The notes: generated by a model from the sequence alone, not told the origin. A stretch of DNA of 64,000 bases from Undaria pinnatifida (GCA_012845835.1 JABAKD010000007.1:10048888-10112887), one strand, 5' to 3'; positions 43,198 to 53,546 are shown, counted from the stretch's first letter. A program made the numbers and translations.

Positions 43198-43445
43198 TGC
43201 TGCGATAGAAGGTGCACCACTTTTTTCTCTGAGGTCCCTCACTTTCGGAGCTTAAGACTTCTCATGATTCTCGTCGGGAAAAAAACAAAACTGCTGAGCG
43301 GATGAAAATCCCATGGTCCGTAGTTATACGACAAGAATCTTCCATACAAAGTAAAGCTATTTGTCGACGATTTTGGGTTAATAAGGAGCCCCGTCATTCA
43401 AAAACTGGTCCATTTCAGACCCAAAGTGCTACCTCTATCAATTTG
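43198..43445 (-). mobile_element. Family B short element, inverted copy
   Basis: GTGCTGCGATAGAAGGTGCA CCAC begins it. GGAGCTTAAGACTTCTCATG, GGATGAAAATCCCATGG, GACGATTTTGGGTTAATAAG, GAGCCCCGTCATTCAAA and GTGCTACCTCTATC complete the reversed B order. It is back-to-back with the preceding copy. Confidence 0.72.
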
Positions 43446-44215
43446 GTTGGCTGTGCGGGAAACTTCGCAGCGCTGCAACAGTAGATCATGCAGTAGCTAG
43501 CAGCGCTGAGTAGAAGGGGGTTAGGGTAGAGCAAAAACAGAGTAAATTCATATCTCGCAAGCACAGGCGTCGAAGCTGCCTGTACTGACGGTTTCGCATC
43601 CTCGTAAACCGCCTTTCCGTATGGTACAACACCAAAGTATCATTTTGAGTCGTTCTTGCACTGCATATATCCTGACGGGGTGCACTTTCTGTTTTGCTCC
43701 CAACATGTGATTTGGTCTTGGGATGTAGAGCTCCTCAAGCGGTTAGGAGCCTCGGAAAAGCCAAACGGTGCACCTTTCCCGTAGCCCGTGTCGTTTATTA
43801 TGATACGGTGTAGATCATTCGCCTGATAATCGGGTTCCGTTGCGGTTTCATGATTTTCCCGAATCAGTTCTTGGGTGAACGGAGGCCCTCAACTTAGGAA
43901 GAGCCCCAGAAAACAAAGGGTTTATGTGCCCTCTACCGTATAGCATGCACCTCCACCTGGTACCGGCCGTTTCAGGCTCACCCCTCGCGGCTACGGCGGC
44001 CACGGCTTCGCCCTCGCGTTCTCTGTTCGAGCGATTAGCCCCTTAACCAGCGTGCTTTTGGTTTCCAAGCGTTTGATCGTCAAGGTGATCAACGAAGTCA
44101 CCAAAATGCTTGGAACAGATGACAGTCTACCTCGACGAGACCAAGGGTACGGCATTAGTAGGGAGGATGTTACGACGGTGTTATGATGATGTTATTATGA
44201 TGTTATGATGATGTT
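43446..44215. other. Unassigned sequence with B-like fragments
   Basis: GAGCTCCTCAAGCGGTTAGG and GGTGCACCTTTCCCGTAGCC (43730-43790), and a similar piece near 43890-43950, resemble B right ends. GATGTTATGATGATGTTATG repeats at 44170-44218. Confidence 0.4.
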
Positions 44216-44221
44216 ATGATA

Positions 44222-44755
44222 TCACCAGGGCTTTTCACGGGTCATGACCCGACCCGCGGGTCGAGTCGAGGGGGTTTCAGAATCTCGCGGGTCGGGTCGG
44301 GTCGGGTCGGGTCAGGTCAAGAGGTTTTGAAAATCTCGCTGGTCGGGTCGGGTCGGGTCAAGAGGTTTTCAAAATCTCGCGGGTCGGGGTCGGGTCGGGT
44401 CAAGAGGCTTCAAAATCTCGCGGGTCGGGTCGGATCGGGTCGGGTCGGGTCGGGTCGGGTCGGGTCGGGTCGGGTCGGGTCGGTTCGGGTCGGGTCGGGT
44501 CGGGTCGGGTCGGGTCAAGAGGTTTCAAAATCTCGCGGGTCAGGCCGGGTCGGCTCAAGAGGTTTTCAATATCTCGCGGGTCGGGTCGGGTCATGACCCG
44601 CAAGATACGGGTCACTTCGCGGGTCAAGCCATAATGAGTCGCGAGTTGTTTTGGGCTGACCCGTGGGTCAAACCAGCGGATCTGGCCCGCGGATCCGCCT
44701 TTTTCAAACTTACAGCTGAGAGTCATTGATGCCGTGCAGGCGCCCCGCGGGTCGG
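44222..44755 (+). repeat. GGGTC array 2 with ~30-bp spacers
   Basis: It begins CAGGGCTTTTCACGGGTCAT GACCCG and continues as blocks of (GGGTC)n separated by AAGAGGTTTTCAAAATCTCG C. It ends with an inverted GGGTCATGACCC and CGCGGATCCGC. The longest pure stretch is about 44426-44515. Peptide frames such as RVGSGRVGSG are by-products. Confidence 0.92.
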
Positions 44756-44929
44756 GCCCGCGGGTCCGCAAATCAAATATAAACATTTCCGCTTCCCGCC
44801 TCCCTCGCGCCGACGCTTTGATCATCTGTCATCACAGCGTGCAGAAAAATCACCAGGAAGTACCCCCTAGCTACTCGTACCAAGGCATACAGCAGTGTGA
44901 CGCGAATCCCGTACCTGCTGAAGCCGTAA

Positions 44930-45450
44930 CAACAGTAGTAATATTACGGTCATAATACCAGTACGAAATGTGACCAAACGTAAAAAAGCAAGGGAGGACG
45001 GTCGTCGTCGAAGCAGCAGCAGCAGCACTGGCAGCAGCAAGCAGCAGCAGCAGACCCAGGATTCTCGCGGATCGCAGCCCCTGCTGACAGACCCACCGCC
45101 TCAGTTGTGGGCTTGCTGCCGGAGGCGGCCCAGGTAGGCTGCTTGCCGGGGCTGGAGACTGCACAGATAGAAGATGGATACAGCAGTAATAGTAGCTAGC
45201 TTGAGAATTATCATACCAATACGAAATGTGACCAAACGTAAAAAAGCAAGAAGAGCAGTCGTCGTCGAAGCAGCAGCAGCAGCAGCAGCAGGACAGCAGC
45301 AGCACCCTGGCAGCAGCAAGCACCAGCAGCAGACAACGCATCCACGGGGATCGCAGCCCCTGCTAACAAATCCACCGCCCCAGTTGTGGGCTTGCTGCCG
45401 GAGGCGGTACAGCTGGGCTGCTTGCCGGGGCCGGAGATTGCACTTATAAC
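44930..45450 (+). repeat. ~260-bp tandem duplication with CAG tracts
   Basis: Two units each carry ACGAAATGTGACCAAACGTA AAAAAGCAAG, CGTCGTCGAAGCAGCAGCAG, GGATCGCAGCCCCTGCT, CAGTTGTGGGCTTGCTGCCG and GGCTGCTTGCCGGGGC. CAG content differs between them. The plus frame keeps VTKRKKAR, RGSQPLL, PPPQLWACCRRR and AACRG in both, so the block could be coding, but no domain is known. Confidence 0.75.
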
Positions 45451-45680
45451 TTATAACTAGATCGCTCGTCGGGTCGCTAGTCGGGTCGACCCGGTGATCT
45501 AGCGGTAGGGGCATGCCCATGCATGTGGGGTGCGATTTCTTTCCTATTTTTCGCGCGCACACCACATGACATAGTCATCAGCTGCAAACAATGCCGGTAA
45601 AAAACCCAGAGAACACAACATAGTGGGAAAAGTACGAGGGACCAAGGACCAACCAACCGACCGAGGTATACATGCTTTGA
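45451..45680. other. Spacer between duplication and GGGTC array 3
   Basis: GTCGGGTCGCTAGTCGGGTC at 45468-45490 is array-like; the rest is unassigned. Confidence 0.4.
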
Positions 45681-46058
45681 CCCGTGACTTTTCGACTTTG
45701 ACCCGTGAGAAATGTCACGGGTCAAGTCGACCTGACCCGCGTGAAACCCGCATCTCGCGGGTCACCCGGGTTGTGGGGGGTCGGGTCGGGTCGGGTCCGG
45801 AGGATTTCAGAATCTCGCGGGTCGGTTCGGATTGGGTCAAGAGGTTTTCAAACTCTCGCGGGTCGGGTCGGGTCGGGTCAGGAGGTTTTCAAAACCTCGC
45901 GGGTCGGGTCGGGTCGGGTCAAGACGTCTCGAAATTCTCGCGGGTCGGGTCGGGTCGGGTCAAGACGTTTCGAAATTCTCACGGGTCGGGTCGGGTCAGC
46001 TGACCCGACCCGACCCGACCCGACCCGCGAGATTTGACCCGACCCGCGAAAAGCCCTG
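45681..46058 (+). repeat. GGGTC array 3, ending in an inverted block
   Basis: (GGGTC)n with AAGACGTCTCGAAATTCTCG C-type spacers runs to 45993, then switches to (GACCC)n at 45999-46045, forming a large potential hairpin at the junction GGGTCAGCTGACCC. Confidence 0.92.
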
Positions 46059-46061
46059 GAT

Positions 46062-46275
46062 AAAACCCCTTTTTCACTGCTGGATTTGAACGACTCGCAC
46101 GGGTGACGCCGTACCTCACAGACGAAATACCTTAGCCCATCTTCTTGGCGCAGCTTAGCTAACCGTTTTATGGCGTACTTTCATATCGCCAACTTAAAAC
46201 AGCACGAAAGCTTAGGGCCGCACCCAAGGAAGAGGGGGGTCACGCGTGCGAGTGACCCCTAGCAACTGCAAAAAA
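46062..46275 (+). mobile_element. Family D repeat
   Basis: CCCTTTTTCACTGCTGGATT, GACTCGCACGGGTGACG, CTTGGCGCAGCTTAGCTAAC, AGCACGAAAGCTTAGGGC and the imperfect palindrome TCACGCGTGCGAGTGA (46240-46255) follow D order. Confidence 0.62.
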
Positions 46276-46515
46276 AGGCCCAAAACAAAAACACTACCAT
46301 AACCACAGTCACGACGCGATCGTGTTCGACTCCAATCGAACGGCCCACACGAAGAAGACACGGGCGCTCTTCCTTCAAGCGCCGACGCTAGCGTGTTCTC
46401 AAGCTCCCTCCACCCAAAATATCTCCCAGATGCCGCGAACGCTGATGATTAGGGCCGCTTCCTTGCGCCCAGGGGTCCGCGCTTGAAGGCGTATGAAGTG
46501 TCACCTTTGATCAAA
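46276..46515. other. Unassigned sequence
   Basis: May include further upstream gypsy pol, but nothing is recognisable. Confidence 0.35.
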
Positions 46516-47220
46516 CCTCCCATGGTCCGTGACCTGAGACAACTTCGGGTCCTGGCGGGAGATTTGGCGTAGTACCGCCAACTCCTCCGCGACATGGCTA
46601 CGCGGAGCCACCAGGCCACCTCCCCTCTCAAAGAAGGATGTTGATCTTACTTTTGCGCTCTCCGTCGAAGCTGTTGTGCACGGATTCGCCTATTTCTCCG
46701 CCCCACCCATCTTGACCTTCCCCGACTAGAACTCCGTCGCCGACGGCGGTCGTCCGTGCCGGCAATACTGCGACACCAGCACCAATGTAGCGTACTGCGC
46801 TTGAGCCGGAGAAACCAAACGGCTTCGTGAGACCTGTATCGCATATTCTAGTCTTGCTACCCTCGACGCGGAGGGCCACTGGAATCTACCCGATTTGAGA
46901 GCAGGCAACATGCACTGGGCCATCGAGGGTCTTCGAGGCTGCCGTTGGGAAACAACTTTCCGAGTGCTTTCAGGTAACACGCCGCATGAGAACGTTGCCA
47001 ATTTTTGGGGACACAGCGCGCGCGTCCATCGGTGGCTGTAGCACCTCACCGCGATCGACTTCTCACTCGAGTACCATAAGGGAAGCGCCAACGGTGAAGG
47101 CCAGATTTCCTGTGTCGCCCTCCGCAGCCTGCCACGGCGCACGACCGAAATAGGTCTAGCAGATTCATTCCCCGCCGAAGATGATGACGATATCTACGGG
47201 ATTTCGCTCTTGTTCCTCGT
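46516..47220 (+). pseudogene. Ty3/gypsy reverse transcriptase end and RNase H, degraded
   Basis: The plus strand reads MVRDLRQLRVLAGDLA, a stop, then YRQLLRDMATRSH and LKEG, the RT-RNase H connection of gypsy elements (normally LRxLLGLxxYYRxF). After frameshifts come ALEPEKPNGFVRPVSHI, then SLATLDAEGHWNLPDL, AGNMHWAIEGLRG and FRVLSGNTPHENVANFW. HSARVHRWL is followed by a TAG, then LTAIDFSLEYHKGSANGEGQ. This is the gypsy RNase H order (ARxQRWLxxLxxYxxxxEYRKGxxNxxADxLSR). The catalytic TDH is replaced by SGN. At least two stops and two frameshifts make it a fossil. Confidence 0.75.
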
Positions 47221-48161
47221 CGACCCCTCGCATCGTCATGGCTAGACTGATACCTCGCTCCGATGGGGTCGTGTTTGCTGGGGTCCCGCTCGCCTCTTTT
47301 GTTTCCGTTATTTTACCTTACACCGGCCACGTACACGGCTTGATGGCTTTTCTGCTCCGCTTTGAGACTCGTCGCGCGCGTTTCTTCCTCCATCACCCCC
47401 GGTGACCACCGTCCCGGCCGCGGAGCATTTTTTCGCCGCCGAACCCGCCTTCGCTTCGGCTTTTTGCTGGACCTTCTGAGCTGTACGGGTTCCGCAGAAC
47501 CTACCGTGCCTGCGACCAATGTTTCCCAGCTTGCTCGTTCGCCAGCAAAGCTCTCCGCAGGGAGATTTGACTCCGTCGCGATCACTGGTCTGGCCGCGTC
47601 CAAATCTCGTCCACCTGACCCTCCGGCGCTTCTGAATACCGTGGCACTGCCACCTTCGGGTTGATTCCCATGTGAACGTGCCGGTGAACTCACGTAACTG
47701 CAGGCACTGCACCAACATGGCATCATGCTCGGTGGGTCCTCTCGTGCACCTGGTAGGCGGATCGGTACCCCTCCGCGAGCCGCACGGCCGCGACCGCATA
47801 CGGCTACCGTAACGGCCCCTGCTCCCTGCCTACTCGCCTGACCCGACGGCACCAACTCCGTCTGATCGCGACTCCGCCTTCGTGGCTTGCACCCCCGCCT
47901 AGCATCCCTTCCTCTTCATCGGCGGACTTGGATGCGCCCGGTTCTCCTGCCGAACTCCGGAATGATAATTTCGCCGCGAAATACGGGTAGGCTGATTAGA
48001 GGCGGGCGTCAAAGGTCGATTCTACGTGCGAAATCGCCATGCGATATTTCCTGCTGCGTCGGCTGCTGGCCCTGCCCGCCGACGAGCAACGCGCTTCCCC
48101 TCTCTCCAGCGCCCGTGGTCGTCATAGGTTGTTGAGGAGCTTCCTAGCAAGGGCCGTCTCT
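47221..48161. other. GC-rich region downstream of the gypsy RNase H relic
   Basis: It probably holds the spacer between RNase H and integrase of the same element, followed by unrecognised sequence. A minus-strand 180-codon frame (47313-47855) with a basic KKPKRRRVRRRK cluster is open but is likely a shadow. No integrase motif is seen before the family C copy. Confidence 0.35.
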
Positions 48162-48341
48162 GACTGATTCTACGATAGTCCCCCCCAAAACCAGCGATTT
48201 CTTCAACAGATGTTTCATGGCTGCTCGACACAAGGAAGGGGGCTATTAGCAAAAGGTTTCCATATACCTATTTCGCGTGCAATGGTTCATCGAACGATGA
48301 CGTCGGCGTTTCAAGGGACACCGTATTTCAGGAGAGTATCT
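48162..48341 (+). mobile_element. Family C short element, copy C5 (right part missing)
   Basis: GACTGATTCTACGATAGTCC through CACCGTATTTCAGGAGAGTA; followed directly by C6. The two form a 180-bp tandem duplication. Confidence 0.78.
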
Positions 48342-48545
48342 GACTGATTCTACGATAGCCCCCCCCAAAACCAGCGATTTCTTCAACGGACGTTTCATGG
48401 CTGCTCGACACGAGGAAGGAGGCTATTAGCAAAAGGTTTCCATATACTTATTTTGCGTGCGATGGTTCATCGAACGATGACGTCGGCGTTTCAAGGGACA
48501 CCGTATTTCAGGAGATACGACCGGGAGTTGGCTTCAAAACCGGCA
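48342..48545 (+). mobile_element. Family C short element, copy C6
   Basis: It is nearly identical to C5 for 180 bp (GACTGATTCTACGATAGCCC onward), then continues GATACGACCGGGAGTTGGCT TCAAAACCGGC before diverging. Confidence 0.78.
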
Positions 48546-48737
48546 CGGCACTACCGACGGACAGCGTGCTATGACACGGGCGGGTCTTTTGAGCCAACGC
48601 GGAGGAGTTATCATATGCTTGCTCAACATCGTTGCGGTTTACTGCATTATGTTCGTTTTTTAATTCAGCAAAAGAAAACTTTTCGTCCCGCATGATTGTT
48701 CTGCTTTTTTGCTACCATAGGTCGCATTCATTGGTGA

Positions 48738-48830
48738 AGACGCGTGCTTCGTACGATAGAGGTATCACTCATAATTTTCCATTTTTTTTTATTTCTGAAT
48801 GCCGGGGTTCCTTAACCCCTTTTAGAGCCC
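48738..48830 (+). mobile_element. Family B left-end fragment
   Basis: GACGCGTGCTTCGTACGATA GAGGTATCAC, ATGCCGGGGTTCCTTAACCC. Confidence 0.6.
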
Positions 48831-48892
48831 CCCCTCCCCCCCAAAAAAAATAATCCCTCCCTATACTAAAATTCAAGTAAATTTCCAGCGGT

Positions 48893-48978
48893 GAGGGCGT
48901 TAACGACCCAAAAAATCGTCGGAATGTGAATGTAATTCTTGCTTTTGGAAATATGAATTTTTGGTATACCTAGATTCC
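48893..48978 (+). mobile_element. Family B interior fragment
   Basis: AACGACCCAAAAAATCGTCG GAATGTG, TTGGTATACCTAGA; no TIRs. Confidence 0.4.
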
Positions 48979-48980
48979 CG

Positions 48981-49256
48981 ACGCTCGCTAGGATAGAGGC
49001 AAGAGAACTTTTCGTCTGAAATGGTTTTTCGAATGACGGGGCTCCTTATCCCCACAAAATCGTCGGAAATCAATTTTTTTTTTTTTTGCATGGGTTCTCG
49101 TGGTATACCCATCTCTAGGCCATGGGGTGTTTCATCAAATATCAGCTATGTTTTCCTCTATACCAATCAGTTTTTTGGATGAAGGTCTTAACGCTCCCAA
49201 AGTGAGGGGTAGTATTGAGAAAAAAAAGTGGTGCACCTCTGTCGTAGCGCGCGTCG
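48981..49256 (+). mobile_element. Family B short TIR element
   Basis: ACGCTCGCTAGGATAGAGGC starts it and GTGGTGCACCTCTGTCGTAG CGCGCGT ends it. The interior has GACGGGGCTCCTTATCCCC, AATCGTCGG, GGCCATGGGGTGTTTCATC and GAAGGTCTTAACGCTCCC. Confidence 0.8.
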
Positions 49257-49294
49257 GCCATGCAGTCAGGCCATGGGTTTGCTTCGTCTTAATA

Positions 49295-49546
49295 GTCATC
49301 CCACGGTAGGGGTTGCAGTTGTATGATTGGGCCAAAACGTCCCTGGGTGATTAAGCTCCTCATGTGAGGAACTGCCGCTCAATGAAGTAATTTCACTAGT
49401 ACCTCTTTCTTTAGGACTAAGGGGCATAAAAGCTTGGTCGAGTTTTGCGAACGAATGCCTTCGATTTCCTTTTTCGAGTGTGATTTTGAGTTCCTCATGT
49501 GAAGAGCTCAGGGACTGATGCTGGAACCCCACCGTGGGATGGCTCT
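49295..49546 (-). mobile_element. Family A short TIR element, copy A4
   Basis: GTCATCCCACGGTAGGGGTT GCAG begins it and ACCCCACCGTGGGATGGC ends it. AAGCTCCTCATGTGAGGAAC and GAGTTCCTCATGTGAAGAGC are inside. It is a well-preserved copy. Confidence 0.85.
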
Positions 49547-49587
49547 CAAGGGTTGCACGTTTAGTTTACTGCCAAAAACAAACTTGA

Positions 49588-49790
49588 GGAAGCCATACAG
49601 AGCTACTTGAACAAAGAGCTACCGTACCCCGTGGGTCTGAAGCATACCTGGTAAGGAGTTTTCATGGAGGGGCCTGAGAAAAAAATAGGTGAGCCATGCA
49701 GAGCTACTCAAACGAAGAGCCCCAGAACGAAAAGGTTGCACCGCTACCATAGCGCGCGGGTCCGAAGCATACCTGGTAAGGCGTTTCCAC
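49588..49790. repeat. ~100-bp direct duplication
   Basis: AGCCATACAGAGCTACTTGA / GGTCTGAAGCATACCTGGTA (first) and AGCCATGCAGAGCTACTCAA / GGTCCGAAGCATACCTGGTA (second), spaced about 103-130 bp. Confidence 0.75.
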
Positions 49791-50157
49791 CAAGCGGAAC
49801 ACTCACGTCAAGCTGGACCCGCCGTGCATGCGCACTAGCTAATTGGACCTGCAGGCATCAAGAGCCCCGTTGCGTTCTTCCGTGGAAATCGTGTACCGCG
49901 CCAGAAAGAGGAAGCTTCATCGGCCCCGGGTCATCCAGAAAACACGCTAAAAATTATCCCTTTCGTATCATAGATGTACTAGCGCCGATGTTGGTAAGTG
50001 AGTGTTCCGCCACGGCTCCGCCGGATCGATATATACGTTTCTCACTTATTTCGGTGGGAGATTTCTCGCAGGATATCTAACTGCTGTTTTTTTTTCTGAT
50101 TTTTGGGATCGGATTTGGGACTGTGCTATGCTTTTTGTTTGCCCTGCCGACTCCTCG
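49791..50157. other. Unassigned sequence
   Basis: A plus frame of 138 codons (49664-50080) spans part of the duplication; not recognised. Confidence 0.35.
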
Positions 50158-50582
50158 CGCTCAGAACCGCGGGCGACCCGGGGAATCTTAGCGCTAATAT
50201 GGCGGGCACGGGATCGTGTTTTTACGCTATTTTTCTCTTGCGTCACTCCCGTCCTGCCTACCCCCTCCCCACACACTCAGAGCCGAAGACCGACATGGGT
50301 AGTCTAGGCACGGGACTGCGTTTTTCACGATGATCCTAATTTTTGCCATTCATATCCTGCTGACTTCCCTCCCCCGCTCAGATACGAAAGGGATGCGTGG
50401 TCAATAACCAAATGCTTAAGGCAAGCAACGAATGAGAGCGCCCCCCCCCCCCACCCCACCCCCCGCTCAGAGCGGAGGGGCGATGTGGGCAATCTTGCCG
50501 CTCATATTTGACACGGGATCGTTTTCTCGTTTCATTTCCTCTTTCGCCTTACCGACCCCGTCCCGCTTAGAGCCTTGAGTGG
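50158..50582. repeat. Degenerate tandem repeat, ~110-120-bp period
   Basis: Units begin near CTCAGAACCGCGGGCGAC (50158), CTCAGAGCCGAAGACCGAC (50276), CTCAGATACGAAAGG (50378) and CTCAGAGCGGAGGGGCGATG (50466). Each has a GGG-AATCTT-type segment, (A/G)CACGGGA(T/C) and TTTTTC. Confidence 0.6.
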
Positions 50583-50652
50583 CTTATCGAGCCTGGCTGC
50601 AAATATTGTAGCACAGGAGTGCGTAGTTGTCGCGTTCTAACTTTTTCAGCGC

Positions 50653-50945
50653 TACATTACCCCCGAGTGGCCACACCAGAAAACGAAGTAACTCATTGTC
50701 GCTGTCATCCATAAACAAGAAAGTAGGCACAGGGTGCCGAAGTTCGTCTTGCGAGCGGTTTTTGGAAGGATGCAGCTCACCCTTCATGCGACTCGCCGAA
50801 CACTTCACGGTGCTTTCGCGCTTGGTGCAAGCAACGTCTGCCTGGTGGGTGATAACCCGACGTGCTCCTTCCCGGCATAGTAGGGATGCGAGGGTCTATG
50901 ACCATACGACTACGACCGAGTGCACCCCGCCCCCGCCCCCCGAGG
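50653..50945 (-). repeat. Duplicated block with conserved frame, copy 1
   Basis: It aligns with 51232-51505. The minus strand reads IPTMPGRSTSG, RRCLHQAR, then in the adjoining frame PTFLFMDDSDNELLRFLVWP. The second copy keeps the equivalents IPTMPGRSTS, RHCLHQAR and (in split frames) TFLHMDDSANE, RRFLVWP. Two ~280-bp units 570 bp apart share coding-like conservation. No family is recognised. Confidence 0.6.
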
Positions 50946-51231
50946 AAGATATATATATGATAGTTGGCCTCAGTTGGCACCGACGCTGTGAAACATTATA
51001 TGTATATTGGGGTTGGCGTTGGTTGGCAACGACGCAAGTAAAGCATGCCAATCACTGCGTGAGCTAGACAACCAGGGTGCTGTTTTTTTTTTGTGGCTAC
51101 CATGATAGTTGTTGAGTTACATCATATTGTGCGGAGTGGAGAACCGTCACTCCACACAAGGGGAATGATCTCATCACGTAGTGTGAAAGGGTGTGACACC
51201 CACGAGGCAGTTTCATAGTATTACCCATTGC
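50946..51231. other. Spacer between the two duplicated blocks
   Basis: GGTTGGCGTTGGTTGGCA and an (AT)n tract near 50950; nothing else. Confidence 0.5.
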
Positions 51232-51505
51232 TGTCTCTGGAGTGGCCACACCAGAAAACGACGAAATTCATTTGCGCTGTCATCCATATGCAAGAAAGTA
51301 GGCACAACTGCCGAAGTCCGTCTCACGCGCGGTGTTTGGAAGGATGCGGTTAACCTTCATGCAACTCGCCGAACACCTCACGGCGATTCGCGCTTGGTGC
51401 AAGCAATGTCTGCCTTGTTGGTGAAAACGCGACGTGCTCCGCCCCGGCATAGTAGGGATGACTACGGCTATGCACAAACTGAGTACACCCCCCCCCTCCC
51501 CCGCC
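51232..51505 (-). repeat. Duplicated block with conserved frame, copy 2
   Basis: Counterpart of 50653-50945: GAGTGGCCACACCAGAAAAC, GTCATCCATATGCAAGAAAG, TGCAACTCGCCGAACACC and GGCATAGTAGGGATGACTAC all recur in order. A C-rich run follows. Confidence 0.6.
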
Positions 51506-52597
51506 CTTCTCCCTCGCTGAGGATGCGGTGCTAGCGCGGTTTTCTTAGTTTGGTCGATACATTATCGCCCCCCCCCCCCCCCCCCCATTGCTGGTGATGT
51601 GGCGGCGGTTTTCGGCGCTTGGCGTTTTTCCGATATCTTCCGGCTAGGCTTCCTTCGTTTTCCATTTTTGTTAACAATTCGTCACTACTCCATAGTTACG
51701 CGGTTTAGACGTGTGCGAGTGGGTACGCGGAGCCGCATGTGCGACTCATGTTCTGGTCGGTGGAACAAGTGCTTTCCCGAGTCTCCCAACTTTTTTGCAT
51801 GTAGGCTTCATCAGGGTGAGCTAGTGTTATGTTTTTTTCTTTTTTTTTTTGCCGTGACGGCTGAAAAGAAACTAGGATAGGGTACGGAAACGGGTTACTC
51901 ATCACTTTCGAGGTCTTGGTGGATTGGAGAACAAGGGACTGCTGAGGGAGGCATCGTTGTACCTGTCCGTCCATGCCAGACTCTATCGCTACCTGAGCTG
52001 GACAAAAGCTGCTCTTCTCCTCTATCTTCCCAACGCGCAAGCGGGTGACAACGAGGGCCTGCCCAATAGAAAAACTCAGCAAGAGGGATTCTTTGTGCCC
52101 ACAATGACCCCATAGCCCACACATACCACATAAATACAGTATACATGCACCCTCTGGCCAAAACGCACCGCTTATATATCGAAACCCTAATAAAAACTAG
52201 ATCGATCCCAATCGCCGGTGCCATCAGTCGACCGACTCCGCATGACCTTGTGCGGTGGTTCTCTTCGGTGCAGTCGGGGCCGTCGGGCACGACGATTGAA
52301 CGGGAACAATACCCACATCGTTTTCAGAGAGCGTCTCAGATCGTGGCGGCGAGCTTGATTTCCAGTCAAGTGATTCCCGAGCTCGGTAAGTATCGTACAC
52401 ATGGCTGTTGGACACATCCCATGGTAGCGGTGGCGTGTTTTGATTTCTGAGGCTCATAAGCACTTGAGGAGCTAGCTCCACACCTCACCCATAACTCATC
52501 TTGAGTAAGGCGGAAAGTGCAACCCGATGACCGAACCCATATAGCCCAGGTATATAACATGTTCACATTGCTAAGCAAGGAGGCTGTTCCGGCGGTT
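51506..52597. other. Unassigned sequence with a C20 run
   Basis: A run of 20 C lies at 51567-51586. Frames of up to 139 codons (51705-52124 minus) are not recognised. Confidence 0.4.
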
Positions 52598-52690
52598 TGG
52601 GGTTAAAAGAGTCCCGTCATCCAGGGAGAAAAAAATACGCTAAAAAAACAAAATGCTACCCTACCTCTGTCGTAAGAACGCGTGCCGCAT
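52598..52690 (-). mobile_element. Family B end fragment
   Basis: GGTTTGGGGTTAAAAGAGTC CCGTCAT, then CTACCTCTGTCGTAAGAACG CGTG. Confidence 0.5.
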
Positions 52691-52790
52691 GAGCTTCAAG
52701 GTCGACCACTCGTACAAAACATGCCCAGAGAGTAGAGCAAAAAACCGAGGGAATTTTGAAAAATACGAATGTAATTGTAAATGCAATAGA

Positions 52791-53408
52791 TTACAGCCAT
52801 CCGGTGCAGCTAACACTTTGCACTGTTTTTAGGATCTCTACCGCCCCCGAATACCTTATTGTGAGATTCTTAGTCGGGGTGCGTCCCCACCTCGGCCGCA
52901 ACGGCCGGCGCCGCGGATCCGCTCGTGCGGCACCAAACGCGCTTTCGCGAGCCCTCGAGGCCGGACTCCATCGCGGGTTCTCAGAAACCCACGGGGGGCA
53001 TGCCTTCCCTGTCACCGATTTAGCCCAAACGCGTCGTGAAAAGAAGTACTGACATGTCTTCGCGTGGTTCCTTTCGGGTGCGTGCTCTGCGACCTCGGGT
53101 TCCCCGGGAATGTCGGCCGCCCCACTGGCGTCTTTGCCTTGCAATGGCGTGCGCGGACAGGTCGTGAGCTCAAGATCTAAAAAACGTCTCGCACCCGCGG
53201 AAACTACATGCCGTTCAGGTTCCGTTGCAATGACGTATGGATGTGATGATATGCGTAAAAGTTCATTTTTGTAATGGTTTCGGTGAGGAGCAGGGACTAC
53301 AACCAGCAAGTGCGACGAGTGCTCGAGACAAAGACGCCTGCGTCGGCTGATTCTGACGGAGATGTTGAGGCAGGGTACATTGTGCTCTGTATCCTGCTGG
53401 GTTAGCAC
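52791..53408 (-). CDS. Unidentified 205-codon open frame
   Basis: This is the longest frame in the window without a repeat or transposon explanation. It is Arg/Pro/Ala-rich, with a basic RRRPLRPRWGR segment near residue 170. It overlaps a plus-strand 98-codon frame (52756-53052) and lies in a GC-rich stretch, where long frames arise by chance. No signal peptide, transmembrane segment or known motif is seen. It may be spurious. Confidence 0.2.
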   Translation of the reverse strand: MLTQQDTEHNVPCLNISVRISRRRRLCLEHSSHLLVVVPAPHRNHYKNELLRISSHPYVIATEPERHVVSAGARRFLDLELTTCPRTPLQGKDASGAADIPGEPEVAEHAPERNHAKTCQYFFSRRVWAKSVTGKACPPWVSENPRWSPASRARESAFGAARADPRRRPLRPRWGRTPTKNLTIRYSGAVEILKTVQSVSCTGWL

Positions 53409-53422
53409 GTTTTAAACGCCAA

Positions 53423-53470
53423 CAACAACAACAATAACAACAGCAAAACAACAACAACAACAACAGCAAA

Positions 53471-53517
<47 letters not shown>

Positions 53518-53546
53518 GCAACAACAACAACAACAACAACAACAGT
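53423..53546. repeat. (AAC)n microsatellite
   Basis: About 120 bp of AAC triplets with AGC interruptions. Minus frames through it give poly-Cys and poly-Leu. Confidence 0.95.

Noticed and set aside
47313-47855. 180-codon minus-strand basic frame
   Set aside because: Lies opposite a degraded plus-strand gypsy region in GC-rich DNA and shows no motif; likely a chance frame.
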